Source of the DNA: Acidimicrobiales bacterium
GTDB lineage: Bacteria > Actinomycetota > Acidimicrobiia > Acidimicrobiales > JAUJNH01
Assembly: GCA_030448245.1 (NCBI GenBank)
Contig: JAUJNH010000003.1
Span: 260,829 to 324,828 of the forward strand
Direction of reading: 5' to 3'
Length of the DNA: 64,000 nucleotides
Every line of letters begins with the position of its first letter. Position 1 is the first letter of the stretch. The position numbers and the translations under genes were made by a program. Of this stretch, positions 1 to 12,491 are shown piece after piece. A model generated the notes under the pieces. It did no database searches and had not been told where the DNA came from. It saw only the letters and a list, made by a program, of their open reading frames with translations.

Positions 1-418
1 GGCGGGCAGCGGCCACGTCGAGAGGCAGGTCGAGGAGGATCACGAGGTCGGGCTGCAGGCCTCCGGTGGCAAAGGCGGAGAGCGCCGCCACCTCGCCCAC
101 GTCGAGGCCCCGCCCCACGCCCTGGTAGGCCAGCGATGAAGGCGTGAACCGGTCGGTGACCACGCTGCGCCCAGCCGCCAACATCGGCTCGATCACCTGG
201 GCGACGTGCTGGGCCCGGGCCGCCGCCATCAGCAGCGCCTCGGTCTTAGGGGCCACGGGCAGGGCCGGGTCGAGCACGATCTCCCGCACCCGCTCCCCCA
301 CCTCGGTGCCGCCGGGCTCTCGGGTGAGCAGCGCGCCGAGCCGCTCGGCCAGCAGGCCGGCCTGGGTGGTCTTGCCGGTGGCCTCGCCGCCCTCAAAGGC
401 GAGGAAGCGGCCCCTCAC
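1..418 (-). CDS. tmk: Thymidylate kinase (N-terminal part, runs off the window start)
   Basis: Reverse-strand translation from GTG at 418: VRGRFLAFEGGEATGKTTQAGLLAERLGALLTREPGGTEVG... with P-loop GGEATGKTTQ and DR motif (VVTDRFTPSSLAYQG). Confidence 0.9.
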   Translation of the reverse strand, partial: MRGRFLAFEGGEATGKTTQAGLLAERLGALLTREPGGTEVGERVREIVLDPALPVAPKTEALLMAAARAQHVAQVIEPMLAAGRSVVTDRFTPSSLAYQGVGRGLDVGEVAALSAFATGGLQPDLVILLDLPLDVAAAR

Positions 419-1899
419 GGGGCGTCGCGCCGGGCTGCGCCCCGCAGCGAGCGCCGCGCCATCAGGCCGGCGCCCACGATGATCGCCCCAGCCAGCCACA
501 GCGTGAGGCGCGAGCCGGCGAGCGACACGTCCCAGCCGCCGATGCCGATCTTGCCGCCGAGCAGGTCGTCCGACAGCCGGCCGAACAGCCCAGCCAGCAG
601 CGGCCCCAGGACGAACGACAGGAGCAGGCAGAGCCGGACGGCGGCGTACAGCGCCGAGAAGATCCGGCCCCGCAGGTCGTCTGCGGTGTGGGTCTGGATC
701 AGCGAGAAGCCGAACACGTACACCGCGCCCGCTCCCACGCCCATCAGGCCCACGAAGAGCATCGCGGGGGTCAGCGCCCACGTGCCGGCCGCGACCACCA
801 GGCAGACGCCGGCCAGCAGCACGGCCTGCACGAACACGCGCTCGGGACGCAGGCGCTTCTGCACGCTGCTGACCCCGATGACGCCCATGGCGACCCCGAC
901 TCCCATGGCCGTGATGAGGGCGCCAAAGGCTCGCGGGCCGCCACCCAGGACGTCGCTGGCGAAGCCGGGGCCGAGAGGCACCACCATCCCGCCGCCGATC
1001 AGCCCGCACGAGAGCGCCACCATGACCGAGCGGACGATGGCGTTGTGACCGATGAAGCGCCACCCCTCACGGACCTCCCGCAGGCCCTGCCCCAGGTCGA
1101 CCTTGCGGCCGCCGACCCGCCGGCCGTCCCGGGGGATGGCCAGGGTGGAGATGAGCAGGGCCGACACGAGGAAGGTGAACGTGTCGGTCCAGATGGCCAG
1201 GTTCTCCTGGTTCACCTTCAGGGCCGACAGGGCCTCGAAGCGCCCCAGGTAGGCAGCCACGGCAGCCAGGCCCGTGAACAGGCCGGCGCCCAGCGGAAAG
1301 GTGCCGTAGGCGGCAGCCAGCCCGAGCGAGTTGACCTTCGGCAGCTGCTCCTCACGGACCAGGTTGGGGACGGTGGCCTCCTTGGCCGGGCTCCACAGCA
1401 AGGTGAACACCTCGAGCACCAGGTTGGCCAGGAACAGCAGGGGCAGGTTGCGGACGAACGGGAGGAGGCCCACCACGATGCCCCGCCCGACATCGCACGC
1501 CACCATGACCTTCTTGCGGTCGAGGCGGTCGACCAGCAGTCCGCCGACCGACGCAAAGAAGAAGCCGGGGATCAGGCGGGCCGACAGGGTCAGCGCCACG
1601 CCGTTGGTGCCGGCGATGCGGTTGCTGAGGGCGATGATGGCGACGAGCCCGATCCAGTCGCCCAGGCTGGAGGCGAACTGGGCCAGCCACAGCCGGAAGT
1701 AGAGCGGCGAGCCGAACAGGCGGGTGACCGAGGTGCGTTCCGGGTCGGCGACCTCGTGGTGGGGGGTCTTCAGTCGCTTCCGGAGGGGGCGCTCCGGGAG
1801 GGGGAGGTCCTCGGTGGACGTGTCGGGCGGCACGGTGCTGCTGGTCCCTGCTGCGCTCTTGGCTGCCGTGCCCTCGGCGAGGGGGGACGGTTCAGCCAC
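415..1899 (-). CDS. MFS transporter
   Basis: 494 aa, about 12 hydrophobic segments, motif GGLLVDRLDRKKVMVACDVGRG; overlaps tmk start by 4 nt. Confidence 0.85.
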   Translation of the reverse strand: MAEPSPLAEGTAAKSAAGTSSTVPPDTSTEDLPLPERPLRKRLKTPHHEVADPERTSVTRLFGSPLYFRLWLAQFASSLGDWIGLVAIIALSNRIAGTNGVALTLSARLIPGFFFASVGGLLVDRLDRKKVMVACDVGRGIVVGLLPFVRNLPLLFLANLVLEVFTLLWSPAKEATVPNLVREEQLPKVNSLGLAAAYGTFPLGAGLFTGLAAVAAYLGRFEALSALKVNQENLAIWTDTFTFLVSALLISTLAIPRDGRRVGGRKVDLGQGLREVREGWRFIGHNAIVRSVMVALSCGLIGGGMVVPLGPGFASDVLGGGPRAFGALITAMGVGVAMGVIGVSSVQKRLRPERVFVQAVLLAGVCLVVAAGTWALTPAMLFVGLMGVGAGAVYVFGFSLIQTHTADDLRGRIFSALYAAVRLCLLLSFVLGPLLAGLFGRLSDDLLGGKIGIGGWDVSLAGSRLTLWLAGAIIVGAGLMARRSLRGAARRDAP

Positions 1900-1909
1900 G
1901 GCGCCAAGG

Positions 1910-4541
1910 CTAGGGCTTCCGGCGCTTCCCGGGGCGCTTCTTCGCCGGCCCCGCAGCCCGCTTCTCGGCCAGGAGGTGGCCGGCCTGCTCGAGGGTCAGC
2001 TCCTCCCAGCCCTCCTTCACCGTGACGTTGGTCTCGCCGTCGGTCAGGTAGGTGCCGTACTGACCCTCCTTGATCACGATCGGGGCGGCCGTGGCCGGAT
2101 CGGGCCCCAGCTCGCGCACCGGCGGCGCCGCCGCCCGGCTGCCCTTGCCGTACTTCGGCGTGGCGTAGATGGCCAGTGCCTCGTCGAGCCCGATGGTGAG
2201 CAGCTGCTCCTCCGACGTCAGCGAGCGGCTGTCGGTGCCCCGCTTGAGGTACGGCCCGAACCGGCCGTTCTGGGCCGTGATCTCCTCACCGGTCACCGGG
2301 TCGACCCCGAGCACCCGCGGCAGCGAGAGCAGCTGCAGCGCCTGCTCGAGGGTGATCTCGTCGGGGTGCATGCCCTTGAACAGCGAGGCTCGCTTGGGCT
2401 TCGCCTTTGGGACCCCCTTCTTCGCCGGCTCGTCGGGCTGCTCGCCCAGCTGCACGTAGGCGCCGAACCGCCCCGTCTTCACGTAGACGTCGAGGCCGGT
2501 CTCCGGGTCGACGCCGAGCGGCTCGTCCTCACGGTTGCCCAGCGCCAACAGCTCCTGCGCCCGCTGGACGGTCAGCTCGTCGGGGGCGATGTCGGGCGGC
2601 AGCGACGCCCGCTCCCCCGTGCTGTCGCGCTCGAGGTAAGGGCCGTAGCGGCCGACCCGCACGACGATGCCGTTCCCGACGGGGATCGAGTTGACGGCGC
2701 GGGGATCGATCTCCGACAGCCGCTTCGACACCAGCTCCTTCAGTCCGGGCTGGCCGGGGTCGCCGCCGTTCGGGCCGCTCGACGAGCCGAAGTAGAACTG
2801 GCTGAGCCACGGCACCCGCTCGGCCTCCTTGGCCGCGATGGCGTCGAGGTCGTCCTCGAGCTTGGCGGTGAACGAGTAGTCGACCAGGTGGGGGAAGTGG
2901 CGCTCCATCAGGGTGACGACGGCGAAGGCGGTCCAGGTGGGGACGAGGGCGCTGCCCTTCTTCCAGACGTACTCGCGGTACTGGATGGTGTCCAGGATCG
3001 AGGCGTAGGTCGACGGGCGGCCGACCCCAAGCTCCTCGAGCTTGGCCACCAGGCTCGCCTCGGTGTAGCGGGCCGGTGGCTGGGTCGAGTGGCCGCTGGC
3101 CTCGACCGCCTCGGCGGCCACCTCCTGGCCCTGGCGCAGCGCAGGCAGCACGACCTGGCGGTCCTCCAGCTTGCTGTCCGGGTCGTCGGATCCCTCGACG
3201 TAGGCCCGCATGTAGCCGGGGAAGGTGATGGTGCGGCCCGACGACGCCCACTCGGTCGTGCGGGGGGTGGCCTCGGCCGTCTGGGCCACCAGGCGCACGC
3301 TGACCGTGCTGCCGGTGGCGTCGGCCATCTGCGACGCAACCGTGCGCTTCCAGATCAGGTCGTACAGGGCGGCTTCGTCGGCGCCCACCTCGCGGGCCAC
3401 CTCGTCCGGCCGCCGGAAGGTCTCGCCCGCCGGGCGGATCGCTTCGTGGGCCTCCTGGGCGTTCTTCACCTTCCGGTTGTAGGTGCGGGGCTGGGCCGGG
3501 ACGTACTCGGGCCCGTACAGCGAGGCGGCCTGGCTGCGGGCGGCGGCTGTGGCCTCGACCGACAGGGCGGTCGAATCGGTCCGCATGTAGGTGATGTAGC
3601 CGTTCTCGTACAGGCGCTGAGCTGCCTGCATGGCCCGCTTCGAGGTGAAGCGGAGCTTGCGGCCGGCCTCCTGCTGCAGGGTGGACGTGATGAAGGGGGC
3701 CTTGGGCGACGACCGGTACGGCTTCTCCTCGACCGACCGGACGGAGAACGGCCGGTCGGCCAGCGCCGCGGCCAGGCCATGCGCTCGACCTTCGTCGAGC
3801 ACGGTGGCCTGACCGCGCACGTTGCCCTGCTGGTCGAAGTCGCGCCCGGTCGCCACCTTGGTGCCGTCGAGTCCTACCAGGGCGGCCGGGAACGACTGCC
3901 CCTCGGCGGCCAGCGTGGCGTCGAGCCCCCAGTAGGTGGCGGCCCGGAACGCCATCCGCTCGCGCGCGCGCTCGACGACGATGCGGGTGGCCACCGACTG
4001 CACCCGGCCGGCCGACAGCCGGGGCAGCACCTTCTTCCACAGGACGGGGCTGATCTCGTAGCCGTAGAGGCGATCGAGGATTCGCCGGGTCTCCTGGGCG
4101 TCGACCAGCGGCACGTCGACGTCGCGGCAGTTGGCCACCGCCTGCTCGATCGCCTTCTTCGTGATCTCGTGGAACACCATGCGCCGCACCGGCACCCGCG
4201 GGTTGAGGACCATGGCAGAGGTGCCACGAGATCGACTCGCCCTCGCGGTCCTCGTCGGTGGCGAGGTAGACGAGGTCGGCGTCCTTCAACGCCGCCTTCA
4301 GCTTCCTGACCTGCTCCTTCTTCTCCTTCGGGACGATGTACAGCGGCTTGAAGTCGTTCTCGGTGTCGACGCCGAGCCGGGCCCACGGCTCCTTCTTGTA
4401 GGCAGCGGGCACCTCGGCGGCGCCGTGGGGGAGGTCGCGGATGTGGCCCACCGACGCCTCGACGGCGTAGGCGCGCCCCAGGAACTCGGCGATCTTCTTC
4501 GCCTTGGTGGGCGACTCGACGATGACGAGGGGCTTGGGCAT
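1910..4541 (-). CDS. topA: DNA topoisomerase I, apparent frameshift near 4205-4222
   Basis: [22 protein letters not shown]... [13 protein letters not shown] in one frame, continuing as [21 protein letters not shown]...YMRTDS in another; C-terminal [10 protein letters not shown]-type repeats. Confidence 0.9.
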
Positions 4542-4599
4542 GGAGCTACAACCTTTCGCAGAGGCGGGCGCCGTCGTCAACCCCGGGCCATCTGGGACG

Positions 4600-6168
4600 A
4601 TGCCGGCCGTGGCCGTGGCCGACGCCTCAGACCGGACGCTGGGTCGGATTCGCGCCAGGTCCGTCGCCGCCAGCCGCGCGGGTCCGGCGGCCGTGCTGGC
4701 CGGCATCGTCGCCCTGTACGTCGCCGTGTTCGGCCACCTCACCTGGCGCCAGCACGCCAACTGGCGCTCGCTGGGGTTCGACACCGGCATCTACGACCAG
4801 GGCATGTGGCTGCTGTCCCAGGGCCGGGACCCGTTCCTGACCATGCGGGGCATGGACTACTGGGGCCACCACGTCGCGGTGATCGGCTACCTGTTCTCGC
4901 CGATCTACTGGCTCGGCGGGGGCGTGCAGGCCGTGTCGCTGGTGCACACGATCTGGGTGGCCGCCGGTGCCGTCCCCCTGTGGCTGCTGGCCAGGGACGG
5001 GTGGGAGAACCGGCCCTGGGAGGCGCTGGCCGTGCCGGCCGCCTACCTCCTCCACCCGGCCGTCCACTGGGTGACCTGGTGGCTGTACCACCCGGACTCG
5101 CTCGCCATCACCCCCCTGCTGTTCGCGTGGTGGCTGGCCCGCACCGCCCGCTGGCGCTGGTTCGCCCTGGCCGTCGCGGTGGCCCTGGGCTGCAAGGAGG
5201 ACGTGGCGCTGGCCGTCGTGGTGCTGGGCGCGTTGCTCGTCGTGCGCGGGCTTCCGTCGCCGCTCAGCGGGTCGGCGCGAGCCCTGCGCCGCGCCGGGCT
5301 GCTGACCGCCGCGGCCGGCGCCAGCTGGTTCCTGTTCAGCAGCAAGGTCGTGATCCCGCTGCGCAACGAACACGCCCCGCCGTTCTACGAGTCGTACTTC
5401 CCGTCGCTCGGCGGCTCGCTCGGGGAGATCCTCAGCAACCTCGTCCTGCACCCGTCCCGGGCCCTCGGGCTGCTGAGCCGGCCTCGCGTCCCGGACTACG
5501 CCCTCAAGATGCTGGGCCCGGTCGGCTTCCTGCTCCCGTTCCTCGGCCCGGCCGGCTTCCTCGTCGCCGGGCCCCAGCTGGGCGTGAACCTGCTGGTCGA
5601 GGTGCAGGACGGCGCCACCATCAAGAGCCAGTACGCCTCGCTGCCCATCGTGGGCCTGTTCCTCGGCGTCGCCGAGGGGATGGCCCTGCTGCGCCGGCGG
5701 CCCGCCCTGCTCCGGGCCGCTGCCGTCTGGCTGGTGGGCTGTGCGGTCATCGGCAGCCACGCGTGGGGGCTGGCGCCGTTCAGCCGGAGCTTCGGTCCAG
5801 ACGTCTGGAGCGACGAGCCCCGCCACAACGTCGCCCAGCTCGACCGGGCGCGGGACACGGTCCCGCCGCTGGGGCGGGTGGCGGCCAGCTGGAACATCGT
5901 CACCCACTTCACCCATCGGCCGATCGTCTACGAGTTCCCCAACCCCTGGCTCTCCTCGAACTACGGCCCCAGCGGGAACGAGGTCGGTGCCCCGACGACC
6001 GTCGACTGGATCGTCGTCGAGCAGAGCGCCCTCAACGCCAGGGACCGCGCCCTCCTCGAGCGCCTGACCGCCGACGGCGGCGGCTTCGAGGTGGTGCAGG
6101 ACGAGAACGAGGTCACGGTGGCCCGCCGGGTGCCGCAGCCCAGCCCCGGTAGCCTCGACCCTCCGTGA
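4600..6168 (+). CDS. DUF2079-like integral membrane protein
   Basis: Multi-[36 protein letters not shown] typical of DUF2079; start at internal Met is likely. Confidence 0.7.
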   Translation: MPAVAVADASDRTLGRIRARSVAASRAGPAAVLAGIVALYVAVFGHLTWRQHANWRSLGFDTGIYDQGMWLLSQGRDPFLTMRGMDYWGHHVAVIGYLFSPIYWLGGGVQAVSLVHTIWVAAGAVPLWLLARDGWENRPWEALAVPAAYLLHPAVHWVTWWLYHPDSLAITPLLFAWWLARTARWRWFALAVAVALGCKEDVALAVVVLGALLVVRGLPSPLSGSARALRRAGLLTAAAGASWFLFSSKVVIPLRNEHAPPFYESYFPSLGGSLGEILSNLVLHPSRALGLLSRPRVPDYALKMLGPVGFLLPFLGPAGFLVAGPQLGVNLLVEVQDGATIKSQYASLPIVGLFLGVAEGMALLRRRPALLRAAAVWLVGCAVIGSHAWGLAPFSRSFGPDVWSDEPRHNVAQLDRARDTVPPLGRVAASWNIVTHFTHRPIVYEFPNPWLSSNYGPSGNEVGAPTTVDWIVVEQSALNARDRALLERLTADGGGFEVVQDENEVTVARRVPQPSPGSLDPP

Positions 6169-6835
6169 CCACGCTGCTGGCCGGGATCCTCAACCCGCGT
6201 GACCTCATCGACAAGGTGGGCCTGATCGGGATCTGGCTGATCGTGTTCGCCGAGTCGGGCCTGCTGGTCGGCTTCTTCCTGCCCGGTGACTCGCTGCTGT
6301 TCACCGCCGGCTTCTTCGCCAGCGCGCCCTCGTCGATCCCCAGCGAGCTGCACCTCAACCTGCCGCTGCTCCTCGTCGGCTGCTTCGTGGCTGCCGTCGC
6401 CGGCGACCAGGTCGGCTACCTCTTCGGCCACCGGGTGGGCGAGGCGCTGCTGCAGCGGCCCGACAGCCGCTTCTTCAAGCGCCGCAACGTCGAGAAGGCC
6501 CAGCGCTTCTTCGACAAGCACGGCCCCAAGACCATCGTCCTGGCCCGGTTCGTGCCGATCGTGCGCACCTTCGCCCCGGTCCTCGCCGGCGTCTCGAGCA
6601 TGCGCTACCGCACGTTCGTCACCTACAACATCGTCGGCGGCACCCTCTGGGCCATCGGCGTCACCCTGCTCGGCTACTTCCTCGGGCAGGTCGAGGTGGT
6701 CGAGGAGAACCTCGAGATCACCGTCCTGGTCATCGTGGCCATCTCGTTCCTGCCGGTGATCATCGAGCTCCTCCGGGCCCGGGCCGAGTCCCGGAGAGAT
6801 CGCCAGACGGTGTTCGAGGCGCTGACCGACGACGA

Positions 6836-6839
<4 letters not shown>
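6165..6839 (+). CDS. DedA family membrane protein
   Basis: FAESGLLVGFFLPGDSLLFTAG, RFVPIVRTFAPVLAGVSSM, GGTLWA motifs. Confidence 0.9.
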
Positions 6840-9453
<2,614 letters not shown>

Positions 9454-9457
<4 letters not shown>

Positions 9458-10182
9458 GCGGTGCGCTCCTCCTGTGGAGTGTCTGACACGGGCACCGAGG
9501 TACCCGGTGGGGGGGTCAGCCGGACGTAGATCTGCTGGGCGACCCGTTGGCTGAGGGTGCGGTCCAGGCCGTCGACCAGCAGCACCAGCGGCCCGTCGAA
9601 GGGGTGCTTCTCTCGCACCTCGACCAGGACGCCGGGCCGCAGTCCGAGCGTCTCGAGGAACTCGACGACGGCCTTGTCGGTCGAACCGGGCACGGCCACG
9701 ACGGCCACGTCCCCTGGCTCGAGGCTGTAGAGCGGCGGGAGGGCCTGGATCTCGGTGACCTCGGGCTCGGGGATGGGGAAGCCGTGGGGGCAGGTCGTCG
9801 GCTGGCGCAGGGCCACGAAGAGGCGCTCGAGCACCTCGTCGGGGAGGTCGTGCTCGAAGGACGGCGCCAGCCGGTCGGCCTCGTTCCAGGCGTAGCCGAG
9901 CATGTCGGAGAGGAAGCGCTCGACCACGCGGTGGCGGCGGATGGCACCCACGGCCAGGCGCCGGCCCAGGTCGGTCAGCTCGACCCCCTTGTAGGGCGTG
10001 TGGTCGGCCAGCCGCCGCTCGGCCAGGCGCTTGACGGTGGCCGTGACCGTGCCGGGGCTGACGCCCAACGAGTAGGCCAGGTCGCCGGTGTGGGCCGGCC
10101 GCGGTTCACCGGTGCGGGGAACGGTGAGCCGGTAGACGGCCTTCAGGGTCTCGCGCTCGGATTTCGACAGGGTCTCTTCCAT
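9454..10182 (-). CDS. DtxR/IdeR/MntR-family metal-dependent regulator
   Basis: N-terminal wHTH (DLAYSLGVSPGTVTATVKRLAERRLADHTPYKGVELTDLGRRLA), C-terminal FeoA/SH3-like domain; 4-nt overlap with hppA. Confidence 0.85.
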
Positions 10183-10272
10183 TGGTTTCAGCCGGCGGGA
10201 CCATAGTTTTGCTCGACCAAAACTGCAAGAGCATCTTCCTTTCGTCGTGTCTCGTCATGTACTTTCATACTG

Positions 10273-10827
10273 GTGCCGATCCTCCCCGACGTGCAAGCCC
10301 TGCGTGACGCGGCGACCGTGGTCGACGCCACCGCGGCTGGCGTGGACGCCGACGCCGCCGAGGTCGCCGGCCGGCTCGAGTCCATCCCGTGGCAGGGCCC
10401 GCGGCGGGAGCGGGTGGTGCTGGCGGGTCTGGCGGCGGTGCACACCGCCCGGCGCCAGGCCGCCGCCCAGCGCGCCCTGGCCCGGGCCCTGCGGGAGCTG
10501 GCTGGAGCGGTCGAGCGCGAGCTGCGGGAGCTGGCGGTCCTGGCGGCCCGGGCCCGGATCCACCTCGAGGAGCTGCTGGCGCGGGCGCGCGCCCTGGCGG
10601 CCCGGGCCGCCCAGGAGCTGGCCGATGCCGCAGCCGCTGCGGCCAGCTTCGTGTGGGATCTGGCCACGGGCGACGCGGCCGGTGCCGTGCAGGCGGCCCG
10701 GACCCTGGTGGAGCGGGCCGAGGAGTGCGTGCGGTCGATCACCCTGCGCCTCCACCGTCTCCCCGAGGCCCACGACCCCCTCTGGCGCTCGCTCGGCCCC
10801 GAGCTCCTGAGCTGGCGGCCCCTGTGA
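10273..10827 (+). CDS. Ala/Arg-rich helical protein, hypothetical
   Basis: 184 aa ORF with GTG start; helical composition; ends just before a tandem repeat array. Confidence 0.5.
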   Translation: MPILPDVQALRDAATVVDATAAGVDADAAEVAGRLESIPWQGPRRERVVLAGLAAVHTARRQAAAQRALARALRELAGAVERELRELAVLAARARIHLEELLARARALAARAAQELADAAAAAASFVWDLATGDAAGAVQAARTLVERAEECVRSITLRLHRLPEAHDPLWRSLGPELLSWRPL

Positions 10828-10831
10828 ACCG

Positions 10832-11147
10832 CCCACCGACGCACCGGCGGGAAGCACCGTGAGCGGCAGCGAACGAGCCGGCGAGGTGGGCCCGACGCCT
10901 GGCTGGACCGACGAGGAGCGCAGGCGAGGAACGAGCCGAGCACCGCAGGAGGGAAGCCAGGTGGTGAAGGGCCCACCGACGCACCGGCGGGAAGCACCGT
11001 GAGCGGCAGCGAACGAGCCGGCGAGGTGGGCCCGACGCCTGGCTGGACCGACGAGGAGCGCAGGCGAGGAACGAGCCGAGCACCGCAGGAGGGAAGCCAG
11101 GTGGTGAAGGGCCCACCGACGCACCGGCGGGAAGCACCGTGAGCGGT
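10832..11147. repeat. Tandem direct repeat, 140-bp unit, two full copies plus a 36-bp third copy
   Basis: cccaccgacgcaccggcgggaagcaccgtgagcgg recurs at 10832, 10972 and 11112; full units read as identical. Confidence 0.95.
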
Positions 11148-12491
11148 GGGGTCCTGGTCGGCGGCGAGCCTGAGGCGATCCTCGCCGCCTCGGTCGCCCT
11201 GCACGAGGTCGCCTTCCGGACCGATGACGTGGGCAGGCGCCTGGCGGTGGCGCTCGGTCCGGCGGCGACAACGGTGCTGGCCACGGTGCCGTTCGCGCCG
11301 GTGCAGGCGGCCGCCGTCACGGGGGCGTTGCACGCCGTGCTCGCCAGTCCGTGGGCTGGTCTCGGGCAGGTCGGGTCGGCCTACGAAGCGGCGTCGTACC
11401 TGCTGCGCACCGCTGGCCAGGCGCTCGAGCTGGCGGGCCTGGTCACCCTCGTGGGGACGAGCGGGTTCGCCCGCCTGAAGGGCCAGGAGGCCACCGTGCT
11501 CGACCGGGTTCCCGCCGGCACCGAGGTGACGCGCGAGGCCATGTCGTTCGGGGCGTCGGCCCTGGCCGCCGGGCGCACCAGCACGGTGGCGGTGCGACAG
11601 GTCGAGCGCGACGGCACCACGTTCTACGTGGTCGAGCTGATCACGTCGCCCAGGGTCGCGGCGTCGTTCGGGATCCAGGTCAACGGCACGGGCGGGTACG
11701 CCGAGGCGGTCGCCGGCACGGAGCTGACGCTGCGGTGGGCGGTGGCCACCAGGGAGGACGCCGAGCTCCTGGTGGCTCAGGCGACCGTCGGCCTGCTGCC
11801 CGGGCTGGAGCTCGTCGGCAGCCTGCCCAAGCCGACCGAGGTCACCGTTGGCACCATCGCCTCGACCACCCTCGTCAGCTCGAGTCTGCCCTTCCTGCCC
11901 ATGGCGTCCGGGACGGCGGTGACCCGGGCAGAGGTCACCGATCGGCTCGCCGGCGGTGAGCACCTGGCGCTCACGATCAGCGGCGCGGGCACGGCGGGGC
12001 TGGCCGGCCTGGCCGGGACCGGAGGTGCGGCCTCACTGCGCATGGGTCTGGAGCGGGAGGCTGGGGCGGTGACGAAGCTGACGCTGACGACGGCCACCGA
12101 GGTCGACCGGGGGCGCCACGGCCTGCCGCCCCTCGAGGCGGTGAACCGGGAGGCCACGCTCGAGGAGCGGGAGTGGGAGCTGGAGCTGACGCCCGAGCTG
12201 CGGGCTCGGGCCGATCGGGTGGCGTCGGCCGTCGCCGACGGGCGGGCCCCGGATCAGGGCGACGTGCGTGCGCTGGCCAACGCGGCCGCCGGCGTCGAGC
12301 CCAAGGTGCGGGCCTATGACGTGCGCCACCAGCAGATGTCGGTGGACGTCGGCCTCCCGGAGGCCAGCGCCGGTGGGTCGCTCGCCGTGGACACCGCCCG
12401 GCTCCGCACGCCCGAGCCGGTCGACCGCAAGAGCTCGACGGGGCACGAGGTCCCAAGCCAGGGTCGAGCTAGACCTCCGTGGTCCCGCTGA
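11139..12491 (+). CDS. Hypothetical protein (450 aa)
   Basis: GTG start (GTGAGCGGTGGG) lies in the third repeat copy; ORF with plausible coding composition. Confidence 0.55.
   Translation: MSGGVLVGGEPEAILAASVALHEVAFRTDDVGRRLAVALGPAATTVLATVPFAPVQAAAVTGALHAVLASPWAGLGQVGSAYEAASYLLRTAGQALELAGLVTLVGTSGFARLKGQEATVLDRVPAGTEVTREAMSFGASALAAGRTSTVAVRQVERDGTTFYVVELITSPRVAASFGIQVNGTGGYAEAVAGTELTLRWAVATREDAELLVAQATVGLLPGLELVGSLPKPTEVTVGTIASTTLVSSSLPFLPMASGTAVTRAEVTDRLAGGEHLALTISGAGTAGLAGLAGTGGAASLRMGLEREAGAVTKLTLTTATEVDRGRHGLPPLEAVNREATLEEREWELELTPELRARADRVASAVADGRAPDQGDVRALANAAAGVEPKVRAYDVRHQQMSVDVGLPEASAGGSLAVDTARLRTPEPVDRKSSTGHEVPSQGRARPPWSR

Noticed and set aside
1724-4309. 861-aa plus-strand ORF opposite topA
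   Set aside because: Antisense shadow ORF of a high-GC gene; translation is low-complexity with no domain, while the minus strand encodes TopA.
10832-11147. CRISPR array at the tandem repeat
   Set aside because: Units are directly adjacent 140-bp copies with no unique spacers and no cas genes nearby.
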